A stretch of 64,000 nucleotides of DNA, taken from the NCBI GenBank assembly GCA_963769905.1, contig CAVYNG010000001.1, forward strand, positions 992,001 to 1,056,000. Direction: 5' to 3'. Below the pieces are notes generated by a model, which was not told the origin of the DNA, ran no database searches, and saw nothing but the letters and a program-made list of their open reading frames with translations. The number at the start of each line of letters is the position of its first letter. Positions within the stretch are counted from its first letter, which is position 1. Below, piece after piece: positions 16,455-24,704 of the stretch. The stretch comes from Bog-756 sp963769905. Its GTDB lineage: Bacteria > Actinomycetota > Acidimicrobiia > Acidimicrobiales > RAAP-2. The translations under genes and the position numbers were made by a program.

Positions 16455-17881
16455 GTGATCGTCGACCAGACGAGCCTCCCGACGCACGTGCATCCCTTTT
16501 CTGGAACTCGGCGGCCGACCACCGGGCCAGCCTGGCCGACGAGCGGGGTGAGTTCATCTGGTCGTCGTGGAAGTTCCGCACGACGACCGCCGACCTCGAG
16601 CGCCTGTGGGTGAAGATCCCCGACGGTGCCTCGGTGACGGTCATTCTCGAGCCCACCCGCAACGCCTGGGTGCCCCTGTCGGCCTGGCTCCAAGCACGTG
16701 GCGCCACGGTCATCTTGGTGCCCCCGGAGCAGTCGGCCGATCTGCGGGACTACTACAACAAGCACACCAAGACCGACCAGTTGGATTCAGCGGGTGCTGG
16801 CCCGTCTGCCGTTGCTCCACCCTGAGGGCATGCGGAGCATCGACAACCTCGGTCCGGCCCAATCACTGCGCCGGGCCGTCCGCCACCGCTTCAGCCTGGT
16901 CAAACGCCGGAGCGCCGCCAGCCTGCGTCTCGATGCACTGGTCGAGCTGCTCGGACCGGGTTGGGCCGATTCCCTCGGATCGGCCACCGCTTCGAAGACC
17001 GCGCTGGTCATCTTGGAGAAATACGCCGATCCACGGGCGCTCAAGCGACTTGGGCGCAGCCGGCTCTCCGCGTTGTTGATCCGCTCGAGTGCGGGACTTG
17101 GCGTGAGGACAAGGCCGACGAGCTCTTGGCCATGGCGAGCGAGACCCTCGAGCTGTGGTCAGGCGGGGGCCTCGACTTCACCGAGTTGGCCCACGACATC
17201 GCCTCAGAAATCCGAGTATTCCGTCAGCTCGACGACGAGATCGCCGCCGCCGACAAGCGGATCACCGTTCTCTATGACGAGGCCGACCCCAAGGGCATCG
17301 TCCGCTCGGCGCCGGGGCTCGGGCCCGTCCTCTCTGCGGCCATCTTGGGCAACTCGGGCGACTTCAACCGCTTCGCCAACCTGGCCGGCGTCCGCTCCTT
17401 CACCGGTCTTGTGCCCAAGATCGACCAGTCCGGACTGGTGGCGGGACACAAGGGCATCACCAAGGCCGGTGATGCCGGCCTGCGCCAGGCCCTCTACATG
17501 GCAGCCGATCACGCCCGGCATATCGATCCGACACTGGCGCAGCGCTACTACCGGCTCGTCATGGTCGAGGGCAAGCACCACAATTCAGCGCTCTGTTCCG
17601 TGTCGGCCGTCCTCATCACCCGGATCGCCGCCTGCTGGCGCAAAGGAGAGCTCTATCAGCTGCGAGACGAAGGCGGCGAGACGATCACCGAGGCCGAAGG
17701 CAAAGCAGCCTGCACCGATCGCTTCAAGATCGACCCCAAAGTTCGGGCGGCCCGTCGTCGGAACACCCCAGCCAAAGCCCTCAAGAACAGAGCGGCGGGC
17801 CGAGGCAGAAAGGAGTCGGCCCGAAAGGTCGCTCCGGCCACCGACCCGCCTGGAAAAGAAGCTAGCGAAAATGTGGCCTGA
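16455..17881 (+). pseudogene. IS110-family transposase, frameshifted (IS remnant)
   Basis: The DEDD-type N-terminal domain is recognisable: EPTRNAW gives the catalytic Glu, and DYYNKHTKTDQLDS gives the Asp pair. The C-terminal Transposase_20 domain carries VRSAPGLGPVLSAAILGNSG and the serine region HKGITKAGDAGLRQALY. The reading frame switches near 16785 and switches back near 17090, and a third switch near 16490 seems needed to join the very N-terminus. At least two frameshifts make it inactive in cis. IS110 elements lack long terminal inverted repeats, so the element ends cannot be fixed; the 3' boundary probably lies shortly after the stop, around 17900. Confidence 0.8.
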
Positions 17882-17967
17882 GGGGCTTGACTGCCGTTAG
17901 GAACTCACCCCCCTTCAGGGCAGGAGCTCCTCCTCTGCCGCCCGCACCGTTGGAGGAGAATGTCGCC

Positions 17968-18891
17968 ATGGAAGACAAGCTCCAGCGAGTCTTGATCCAC
18001 GGCCACGACATGGCCTACCGGATGGAGGGAAACGGGCCCGCTCTGCTGCTCCTTCACGGCATCGCCGGAAGCTCTCGGACCTGGCGAGATGTGATCCCGC
18101 GATTGACTGATCGCTTCACGGTCATCGCACCAGACCTCATGGGTCACGGTGAGTCCGAGAAACCCGTAGGGGACTACTCACTCGGCGCATTCGCCAGCGG
18201 AGTCCGTGATCTGCTCGAGGTCCTCGGCATTGACCGTGCCTCCGTCGTCGGCCAGTCCTTCGGTGGCGGGGTGGCCATGCAGCTCGCTTATCAGCATCCC
18301 GAGCGATGCGAACGTCTCGTCCTCGTCGACAGTGGTGGCCTGGGACGAGAGGTGAACTGGATGCTCCGGTTGATGACGTTGCCGGGGAGCGAGTACGTGA
18401 TGCCCGTGATCTTCCCGGGATTTGTTCGCGACTGGGGAAATAGCCTGTTTCGGACGATGAACGATCGCGGCGTCCGCCTGGGTCGTATCACCGAGATGTG
18501 GAGTGCCTACGCGTCACTGGCCGAGGCGGAGAACCGCCAGGCGTTCGCCCGCACCATCAAGTCCGTCATCGATCCCGGTGGTCAGACAGTGAGCGCGATG
18601 GATCGGCTCTACCTTGCGGCCCCAATGCCGACCCTGATCATCTGGGGGGACAGGGACGACATCGTCCCGGTGAACCACGCCTACACCGCGCACGAGGCCA
18701 TTCCCGGGAGCCGACTGGTGATCATCGAGGGCGTGGGCCATTTCCCTCAGACCGAGGCTCCGGAGCAATTTGTCGACGCACTCATCGACTTCATCGACTC
18801 GACGGAGCCTTCACGTCTCGGCGCCGAGGACCGCCAGAGGATACTCCGAGAACGATCTAGCTCCACTGAGCCGTTCAGCCACGGTCGATAA
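17968..18891 (+). CDS. Alpha/beta hydrolase
   Basis: A 307-residue protein. The start is fixed by GGAGGAGA 7-10 bp before ATG 17968; a longer in-frame reading runs into the IS remnant. Oxyanion region LLLHGIAGSS, nucleophile elbow VVGQSFGGG (Ser97), acid in IIWGDRDDIVPV and catalytic His in EGVGHFPQ are all present. Such enzymes hydrolyse esters, lactones, epoxides or C-C bonds; the substrate is not readable. The stop codon TAA lies inside a copy of the dispersed repeat, so the last residues (FSHGR) come from repeat DNA. The upstream IS110 remnant may have brought new promoter DNA. Confidence 0.9.
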   Translation: MEDKLQRVLIHGHDMAYRMEGNGPALLLLHGIAGSSRTWRDVIPRLTDRFTVIAPDLMGHGESEKPVGDYSLGAFASGVRDLLEVLGIDRASVVGQSFGGGVAMQLAYQHPERCERLVLVDSGGLGREVNWMLRLMTLPGSEYVMPVIFPGFVRDWGNSLFRTMNDRGVRLGRITEMWSAYASLAEAENRQAFARTIKSVIDPGGQTVSAMDRLYLAAPMPTLIIWGDRDDIVPVNHAYTAHEAIPGSRLVIIEGVGHFPQTEAPEQFVDALIDFIDSTEPSRLGAEDRQRILRERSSSTEPFSHGR

Positions 18892-18898
18892 CCGACCC
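18877..18898 (+). repeat. Dispersed palindromic repeat, copy B (supplies a stop codon)
   Basis: A perfect copy, AGCCACGGTCGATAACCGACCC. The hydrolase reading frame ends on the TAA inside it (18889-18891). Confidence 0.65.
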
Positions 18899-18962
18899 GC
18901 TCATGTACGGCGGTAGGGGATGGCCGTGCAGCGCCGGATAGCAGTCGGATACTCCGCCCGTC

Positions 18963-19355
18963 CTAGCCCCGAGGCGCGAAGAACTCGAGTGCGATGTTAT
19001 CGGGGTCTCGAAATGACAATGCCGAGTAGGAAGGTGCGTCCACGATGCCACCGTTAGGGATGCCGAGCTCGTTCAGGCGGATTTCCCACGCTTTTAACTC
19101 ATCGCGGTTGGCACAGCCGAAAGCCAGATGATCGAGACCCGGCCGGCGCTCGTTGAACGGCTGAGTGCTGTTCAAATCAGGGAACTGAGTTAGACCGACG
19201 ATTGTGCCGCTCGTAAGCCAAGCGACACGCCTGAAAGGACCTGTGTCCTCGTCAAGGATCGGGTCCGAGCTGAACAGAGCCTTGTACCAAGGCTCACTCC
19301 GTTCGAGGCTCGTAACCGTTAGCGCCACGTGAGTAATCGCAGGGAACTCTGGCAT
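18963..19355 (-). CDS. VOC-superfamily protein
   Basis: A 130-residue glyoxalase-fold protein. The first module has ITHVALTVTSLERSEPWYKA (metal His and WY helix), and the second has GLDHLAFGCANRDELKAWEI and SFRDPDNIALEFFAP, with the conserved D-P-D-N-I-x-x-E/F end carrying the last metal-ligand Glu. It starts at ATG. Role: small-molecule lyase, isomerase or dioxygenase, or binding and resistance protein. Isolated gene, convergent with the hydrolase; it stands next to the recombinase relics. Confidence 0.85.
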   Translation of the reverse strand: MPEFPAITHVALTVTSLERSEPWYKALFSSDPILDEDTGPFRRVAWLTSGTIVGLTQFPDLNSTQPFNERRPGLDHLAFGCANRDELKAWEIRLNELGIPNGGIVDAPSYSALSFRDPDNIALEFFAPRG

Positions 19356-19459
19356 GTCTTTTCGGCACCTCGTGAAGGCAGCGAATGCCGCGTCTTTTTG
19401 GCTGGCAACTCTCTGGGAGTAGAAGCTATCTGCCAGCCCAAGTCCCCGCGCTAATTGAG

Positions 19460-20342
19460 GCCCAGTTCCTGGTTGATGGACTGGGTGGCGAGAGTGTGGC
19501 GCAGCTGGTGAGGATGGACGGGACCGACAAAGGCTCGCTTGGCCACGGCGGCGACGTAGCGGTGCACGGTGAGACGGTAGAAGGGACCGCAGTCGTCTAG
19601 TTAGAGCAGGTGTCCCGAGCGCGACGGTAAGAGCAGGGCCTTGTAGTCGACGATGAGGTAGACCAGCATCGGCAACAGCGGCACGTAGCGGTAGTTGTGG
19701 AGCTTGCCGACGGGGATGCGGAGGCGATAGACTACGTCGTAGCGCAACATGGCGTCGTCTTCGAGACAGCCGAGCTAGCCGACACGCATGCCGGTGCGGG
19801 CCAGCAGCTCGACCATGAGGCGACGGCGCAGGTTCGGATCGAGCGCCAGGGAGGCCATGAACTTCGACGCAGTGGGGTCGTCCAAGAACTTGGGCAGGGG
19901 CTAGTAGAGGGCAGGGAAGTCGCTCGAGTAGAAGAGCAGGCGGGCCGGAGCGTCGTCGTACTCACATAACATGATGCGCTAGAAGAAGGTCAGCAGGGTG
20001 CTGAGGCGGTGCCGGATCGTGAAGAGTGGACATCCCTTTGCCGTTCTTGCCCGGACGGGCCGCCAGCCAGCGCTTGAAGTACTAGATGTGGACAAGTCCG
20101 ATGCCGGCAACGGTGACACAGTACGGATCGGCGGCGGTCACCCGATGGGCGAAGAGACGTAGCGTCAGCTCGGCGTCGGCCACCGTGCTCGGACGGGCCG
20201 AGACCTCGAGTTGGTCCAGGTAGGAGGTAATTGTTGACACCATGAGCGGCGCTCTGGCGTCGAGCTCGGCCCAGGTCACCTCGGGCCTCCCGCCGCCACG
20301 GCGTCGTGGTGCTGAGTGGCGTGGCGCAGCCAGCGCGGTCAT
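19460..20342 (-). pseudogene. Decayed tyrosine recombinase (second of a tandem pair)
   Basis: The N-terminus (MTALAAPRHSAPRRRGGGRP, then a SAM-like core-binding region SYLDQLEVSARPSTVADAEL) is intact from ATG 20342. From about 20090 leftward the conserved integrase text is obvious (FKRWLAARPGKNGKG, TIRHRLSTLLTFF, PKFLDDPTASKFMASLALD, VELLARTGMRVG, KLHNYRYVPLLPML, HPHQLRHTLATQ) but interrupted by at least five TAG and one TAA codons, plus one 1-bp frameshift near 20030. It ends abruptly after QLRHTLATQS, before the GH...Y region, so the catalytic Tyr is missing. Family Glu positions have become TAG and Asp positions TAC. Its ATG overlaps the stop of the preceding recombinase (ATGA). Confidence 0.8.
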
Positions 20343-20945
20343 AGGGCAACCCCGACCAGTGCCTCGGCCTCGATGCCTTCGATCGCCCGGCGGTACTCGT
20401 CGGCCAGCCAGTGCATGTCGAGGTGCAAGTAGATCCGCGTCGAGGTGATGGAGCGGTGACCGGCCTGGGCCTGGATGGCTTCTATGGCCATGCCCGCTTC
20501 GCGCAAGCGGGTGAAGCAGGTGTGGCGCAGCTCGTGGCAGGTGCCGTGGCTGAGACCGGCCCGAACACGGGCGGCGCTGATGATCTGGTCGAGACCGGGC
20601 ACCGAGAGCGGCTGTCCGCGACGCGCTCCTTTGAGCGAGACGAAGAGCGCGTCGGTCGTCGCTTCGACCGGTCGCTCGCGGTCCATGTAGCGGCACCACC
20701 GTGGCAAAGAAGGTCGGCGAGAGCGGCACCAGGCGTTCGTGTCCGCCCTTGCCCTCTCTGATCAACACCCGCCACTCGCCGAGGCGCAGATCGGAGAGCC
20801 GCAACCCGAGCACCTCGCAGCGCCGCAGCCCTCCGAGCACCATGGCCTGGGCCATGGCCCGATCCCGCTCGGTGCGCAGCGCACCCATGAGCGACTCGAT
20901 CTCGTCGGCGTCGAGGATCCGGGGAAGCCGGCGCACTCCTCGCAC
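20339..20945 (-). pseudogene. Tyrosine recombinase remnant (first of a tandem pair), frameshifted
   Basis: Catalytic-domain text is well kept: RILDADEIESLMGALRTERD, then LGGLRRCEVLGLRLSDL (catalytic Arg), EGKGGHERLVPLSPTFF, then after a 1-bp frameshift near 20694 RYMDRERPVEATTDALFVSL, HELRHTCFTRLREAG (H-x-x-R) and GHRSITSTRIYLH (GH and nucleophilic Tyr). The N-terminal core-binding domain is not recognisable in the upstream DNA. The stop overlaps the start of a second recombinase (ATGA), so this was a translationally coupled multi-recombinase module, reminiscent of RIT (recombinase-in-trio) elements; a third member is not seen. Probably dead. Confidence 0.75.
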
Positions 20946-21347
20946 GAGGGGCAGGCCCCGTGCCCGAGCCGGTGATCAGGGACACTGTCGGAGAAAACGC
21001 TTCGACCGCACCACCTACGATGCGCAAGCACTCGGAAGAGTCGATGACGGCGGGACGGCGAGTTCTACCGTAGCCCGAGGTGCTCGCAACCTGCACAAGT
21101 GCCGTCATCGTGGTCCCTGACCTGACCCCCTGATCTCGACAAAGAAGACAGAGGTTCCGGCAGCGACCGCCCATTGCGGTTCAGCGGTAACTCTCAGTGG
21201 CCACCACGCACTCGCCCGAGCATTGAAGCGATCGTGAACATATAGTTCGCGCTTATGGGTGGCTTTCACCGCGTGTGCTTTGTTTCAAGCGACCTCAGAC
21301 AGCAGGGCTGGGTGCGGAAGAGAACCGGACCAAGGCAACGGTGAACG
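20946..21347. other. Gap without a supported gene
   Basis: About 400 bp between the recombinase remnant and the next gene. It should once have held the recombinase N-terminus, but no frame gives a convincing match. A short AT-rich stretch (AACATATAGTTCGCG, around 21238-21252) could carry a promoter for the gene at 21348; this is a guess. Confidence 0.4.
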
Positions 21348-21797
21348 ATGGTCAATCATTCTGAACCCGATCGAGCTGGGCCAGCCGGTGAACTAGAGCC
21401 ATGGAAAATCGAGATGCAGTCGACCCTGGTCCCCCTGAGGGCTTCCTTGAACTCCGCCTACTGGCTATCAACGCCAGAGGCAGGGCTCGCCGTCAGTGAC
21501 CAATTCCGGGCCGTAGCTCGGGATTCAACGAAATGGCTATTGAATCACCATTGCCCAATTCCGGACCTAGCAGTGTCATTCTCCAGGTTGCTTCGGTCAA
21601 CTGTTGCGCTGGCCGACGTTCTTCAAGAACAGGCCCAGTGTCCGAGCGGGCCCGATTGGCCGGCTATCACCAGTGAGGTGGGCGGCTTCCACAAGTTGCT
21701 TGAGCAATTCCAGACGATGATGAGTGATCGTTCGTCCCGAACTCCCTCCGATCCAGGCGCAGCGGGTATGGAAGGGCCGTTGGGCGGCAGTCGATAA
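21348..21797 (+). CDS. Hypothetical protein
   Basis: A 149-residue soluble protein from ATG, with acidic and helical stretches (EPWKIEMQSTLVPLRASLNS, AVSFSRLLRSTVALADVLQE, GGFHKLLEQFQTMMSDRSS). No known motif, signal or membrane segment. The final residues GSR and the TAA stop lie within a copy of the dispersed repeat, as in the hydrolase gene at 17968, so the native C-terminus may have been replaced. Coding potential is reasonable but not proven. Confidence 0.45.
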   Translation: MVNHSEPDRAGPAGELEPWKIEMQSTLVPLRASLNSAYWLSTPEAGLAVSDQFRAVARDSTKWLLNHHCPIPDLAVSFSRLLRSTVALADVLQEQAQCPSGPDWPAITSEVGGFHKLLEQFQTMMSDRSSRTPSDPGAAGMEGPLGGSR

Positions 21798-21804
21798 CCG
21801 ACCC
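21789..21804 (+). repeat. Dispersed palindromic repeat, copy C (supplies a stop codon)
   Basis: AGTCGATAACCGACCC, the core right half and loop matching the other copies. The TAA at 21795-21797 ends the upstream reading frame. Confidence 0.55.
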
Positions 21805-22006
21805 GCTCGCGGCGTTCGGGGGCACCTCGCCGTGCCGGTGTTCATGGGTGCCACCTGACAGGACCGGCAGTCCTGCCCTTAGAGAGCTCCGACAACTTGG
21901 AAGCTGGAGCTCACGAACACATGATGGGGCCAGTTGACGCCGATGTAGTGAACGTTGTACTCGCCGTTGCTCAGTTGGACTACGCGGTCGACGATCCCAC
22001 CCGGAT

Positions 22007-22117
22007 ATGCACCGAGTGCTGACCAAGAAGGAAGCGATCCGTTGCCTCAAGCGCTACGTCGTTCGGGAGGTGTTCGCAGCGCTCCCGCACTCACAATTCG
22101 CGCTTGACAGTCCATAG
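22007..22117 (+). pseudogene. Relic of an IS110-family transposase C-terminus
   Basis: A 36-codon open stretch reads LTKKEAIRCLKRYVVREVF and ends in TAG. That phrase is the typical last helix of many IS110 transposases (family memory). No upstream transposase domain is present in any frame, so only the tail remains. It differs from the tail of the IS110 remnant at 16455-17881, so it came from another element. The rest of the gap 21798-22228 shows nothing else. Confidence 0.55.
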
Positions 22118-22228
22118 GAGCATCGGTACGGGGCAGGTGGGCGCCTCGTCTAGGCGTCATCGGTGAGTGGTGCAGGCCGGGACCTCGGACGTTCGGCGTT
22201 ATCATTCATCCACCTTCGGGGAGGGGCA

Positions 22229-23089
22229 TTGAGTCGAACGGTGGTTGTAGTCACGGGTGCAAACAGCGGTGTCGGCAAGGAGACCGCAGCTGCCCTCGCC
22301 GCCAAGGGTGCGACGACGGTGTTGGCCTGTCGCAATATGGCCAAGGCCGAGGACGCTGCCGCTGAGATACGAGAGGCGACCGGGAATGAGGACGTCCGGA
22401 CCGTCTATCTCGACCTCGGGGATCTCCGCAGCGTCGTTCAGTGTGCTGACGAGGTGCTCGGGCGCTTCGAGACCGTCGATGTTCTGGTCAACAACGCCGG
22501 AGGCTATTGGGACGTTCGCGACACAACAGCTCAGGGATTCGAGCGGCACTTCGGGGTCAACTACCTGGGCCACTACCTTCTCACCCGTCGACTTCTCAAT
22601 GCACATGGGGACGTCGCCCCCAACCGGATCGTGAATGTCTCATCGGCTGGGCACCGCGCCGTAAAGGGTATGAGCTGGGAGGATCTTCAGCTCGAACGAG
22701 GGTGGACTGCGCCCCGCGCCTATGGTCAATCGAAGTTGGCACTGATCCTCTTCACCCGCGAGATCGCCCGCCGTTTGGGTGGACGTGGGGTGATAGCTCA
22801 TGCCGCTCATCCAGGCGTCGTAAGGAGCAACTTGGGTGAGGATGGCGACACCCGCGGCGTCCAAAGACTCACGCTGCGAGCCATCTCGATCTTTGGCATT
22901 TCAGCAACCAAGGGCGCTAAGTCTTCGATACGCCTTGCCTGCTCCGAAGAAGCGGATCAATCCAACGGCCGGTATTGGGTTCGCACCAAACAGCACCTAC
23001 CGTCGAAGGCAGCCAGAGACGATGAAGCGGCCAGGCGGCTTTGGAAGGTGAGCGAGGACTTAGTGACCGCAACTGGAGCGGCACTGTAA
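22229..23089 (+). CDS. Short-chain dehydrogenase (retinol-dehydrogenase-like SDR)
   Basis: A 286-residue protein. TTG 22229 is taken as the start: GGGGAGGGG lies 3-11 bp before it and the Rossmann strand begins five residues later. The cofactor motif TGANSGVG, the NNAGG strand end, the active-site YGQSKLALILF (YxxxK) and the catalytic Ser in NVSSAGHRA are present. The helix after the Rossmann motif and the ACRN (Arg) suggest NADP. It likely reduces or oxidises an alcohol/carbonyl pair. The spirocyclase-like gene lies about 230 bp downstream on the same strand. Confidence 0.88.
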   Translation: MSRTVVVVTGANSGVGKETAAALAAKGATTVLACRNMAKAEDAAAEIREATGNEDVRTVYLDLGDLRSVVQCADEVLGRFETVDVLVNNAGGYWDVRDTTAQGFERHFGVNYLGHYLLTRRLLNAHGDVAPNRIVNVSSAGHRAVKGMSWEDLQLERGWTAPRAYGQSKLALILFTREIARRLGGRGVIAHAAHPGVVRSNLGEDGDTRGVQRLTLRAISIFGISATKGAKSSIRLACSEEADQSNGRYWVRTKQHLPSKAARDDEAARRLWKVSEDLVTATGAAL

Positions 23090-23206
23090 TGCGACCGTCG
23101 ACTGCGGCACCGCCGGCCGGCGGACTACGGAGCCAGGCGGTCGACGGGTTTTGAGATAGTTTCCGCTGTCCAGGGATCTGGAGTTCTCATCGAAGGGGTG
23201 CCGGAC

Positions 23207-23323
23207 GTGGGCGCAGTCATCATGCTGGGCACGCTGTTCGGACTGATCGCCCTCATCTTCGTCGTGGTGCTTCGGTACGACCCGGAAGCATGTCGTGCGC
23301 CGAGCCAAGAGCGCGACCGATGA
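23207..23323 (+). CDS. Tiny single-pass membrane protein, translationally coupled to the next gene
   Basis: A 38-residue reading frame from GTG 23207 (GAAGGGG about 9 bp upstream; an in-frame GTG at 23198 is the alternative). It consists of one hydrophobic segment (MLGTLFGLIALIFVVVLRY) and a short polar tail ending ERDR. The TGA overlaps the ATG of the spirocyclase-like gene (ATGA). Position, coupling and composition support a real small gene, possibly a subunit or leader for the membrane enzyme downstream. Confidence 0.5.
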   Translation: MGAVIMLGTLFGLIALIFVVVLRYDPEACRAPSQERDR

Positions 23324-24132
23324 GCCATGAGTTGACGCCCTTGCTCAAGGCGTCCATCGGCTTCGCCTACATCGGGGGGTTGGCGTTCGTCGCAATCGGC
23401 GTGTACCTCACGTATCGCCGCCGCCGCCTCCACCCGCTCCTACTTGTCTGCATCGCGGCGATCTCGATCTCCTGGATCGAGGCGCCCTACGACTGGGCCG
23501 TCTACGCCCAGTTCGCGCCCGCCATCCCCCGCATGCCGTCTTGGTGGCCGTTGAATCTGACATGGGGTGGGCTGCCGGCGTCAGTGCCCGTCGGCTACAT
23601 CGCCTACTTCGTGACGCCCGCCGTGGTCAGCGCCGCGCTCGGGCGACGGCTGAGCTCGAGGTACCACTGGCGCAGGCCGATCACACTCCTCACCGTCGGG
23701 CTCGTCGTCGGCTTCCTCTGGGCCTTTCTCTTCAACGGGATCCTGGGGGCCCGGCTCGGCGTCTTCTACTACGGCCGGGTAATCCCCGGGCTTGCGCTGT
23801 GGCAGGGGACCAAGCATCAGTACCCCCTCTACGACGCCCTCGCGATGGGCGTGATGATGATGGTCTTCGCCTACATCCTCGGACGAACGGATCCGGAAGG
23901 ACGCACCGCCATCGAAGCTTGGGCCGACACGAGGTCGCCGAGCCGTGTTCGATCAACCGTCCTGTCCATGATCGGTGCCGTCGTCATCGCAAATATCCTT
24001 TACGGCGCCGTCTTCACTCCCCACCTCGTTGCCAAGTTGGAGGGTTGGGACAGAGCCGGACCCACGGCTCCGTTGTTCCGGGGCGTGCCGAACCAGCCCC
24101 TGAATGGCACGACTCCCGCCCACGAGCGATGA
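23320..24132 (+). CDS. Spirocyclase AveC-like multi-pass membrane protein
   Basis: A 270-residue protein with about six to seven membrane segments. The family's features are seen: SWIEAPYDWAVYAQFAPAIP and RMPSWWPLNLTWGGLPASVP in the second loop, then GYIAYFVTPAV and FNGILGARLGVFYYGRVIP. AveC shapes the spiroketal in avermectin biosynthesis, but many actinobacteria carry homologues outside polyketide clusters, and no polyketide synthase is here. ATG 23320 overlaps the stop of a tiny upstream gene; a longer reading from 23290 adds a poor lead. An SDR is upstream on the same strand. Confidence 0.75.
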   Translation: MSHELTPLLKASIGFAYIGGLAFVAIGVYLTYRRRRLHPLLLVCIAAISISWIEAPYDWAVYAQFAPAIPRMPSWWPLNLTWGGLPASVPVGYIAYFVTPAVVSAALGRRLSSRYHWRRPITLLTVGLVVGFLWAFLFNGILGARLGVFYYGRVIPGLALWQGTKHQYPLYDALAMGVMMMVFAYILGRTDPEGRTAIEAWADTRSPSRVRSTVLSMIGAVVIANILYGAVFTPHLVAKLEGWDRAGPTAPLFRGVPNQPLNGTTPAHER

Positions 24133-24534
24133 GCAACGCCACGCGTCCGCGTCGCTGTGAAGGGTATCCTCAAAGTGCCGTTCATGGGCAGGCAACTATC
24201 GCGAGCGTCGGCAGCTACCAGATCCCGCGAAGTTCGGAGAGCTAGCGTTTTCCTAAGGCGATCCCGCTCGGCGCCGGAGGCCGCGACGAATGCTCTCGGA
24301 AGACGAGGCTCGACTTCGTCGACGAACGCACGGAATCGCGCTTCTTTGATGCTCGTCCTCGCCGCATCACCGCTTGGCGAGGCACGGATCTACGCAGTCC
24401 ATCCACCTAGATAGATAGAGCCCGGACCGGTTGACGATTACCACGGAACCTCGTGAGGATACGTGCTACCCGGTGGATGCGCTCGAGTCGGACCGCGGTC
24501 CCATCGAGGTGCCTCTTCTGCAGCCGATTCTCCG
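24133..24534. other. Non-coding stretch at the left side of tRNA-Ala
   Basis: About 400 bp with no supportable gene. One 85-codon open frame (24157-24414) has erratic composition and no start signal. It separates the accessory left part of the window from the tRNA. Confidence 0.45.
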
Positions 24535-24558
24535 GCGTGCCCAATTGATTGGGCACGC
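24535..24558. terminator. Strong palindrome, possible tRNA terminator or operator
   Basis: The 11-bp arms GCGTGCCCAAT / ATTGGGCACGC are perfectly complementary around a 2-bp centre. It lies about 73 bp beyond the tRNA-Ala 3' end in the direction of tRNA transcription. No T-run follows on the minus strand, so it would be an intrinsic terminator of the U-tract-less kind, or instead a protein-binding site. Confidence 0.4.
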
Positions 24559-24615
24559 TGTGGGCATGAACTGAGTGTGCCGGCGAAGCGGTCCACTTGC
24601 GGAACGCTCCGCACC

Positions 24616-24641
24616 AGTGGAGATGACGAGTGGAGATGACG
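24616..24641. repeat. 13-bp tandem duplication of the tRNA-Ala 3' end (att-like scar)
   Basis: AGTGGAGATGACG occurs twice head to tail (24616-24628 and 24629-24641). The right copy covers the tRNA 3' acceptor sequence and the first flanking bases. Integrases often recombine at tRNA 3' ends and leave such duplications; the tandem arrangement could also be simple slippage. Confidence 0.55.
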
Positions 24642-24704
24642 GGACTCGAACCCGTGACCCCCTGCTTGCAAAGCAGGTGCTCTAGCCAACTGAGCTACAT
24701 CCCC
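24631..24704 (-). tRNA. tRNA-Ala (anticodon UGC)
   Basis: A complete cloverleaf on the minus strand: acceptor GGGGATG pairing with CATCTCC (one G-U), D arm with AGCTCAGTTGGCTAGAGC, anticodon stem CCTGC/GCAGG with loop TTTGCAA (anticodon TGC), T arm GGGTTCGAGTCCC, discriminator A. CCA is not encoded. The 3' end faces the accessory left part of the window. Confidence 0.95.

Noticed and set aside
19460..20342. Recoding of UAG as an amino acid in the recombinase
   Set aside because: Asp codons have also become Tyr, a frameshift is present and the catalytic end is missing; no other gene in the window has in-frame TAG. Mutation explains it better.
23320..24132. Avermectin-type biosynthetic cluster
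   Set aside because: The AveC-like protein stands without polyketide synthase or other biosynthetic genes; such homologues are common outside these clusters.
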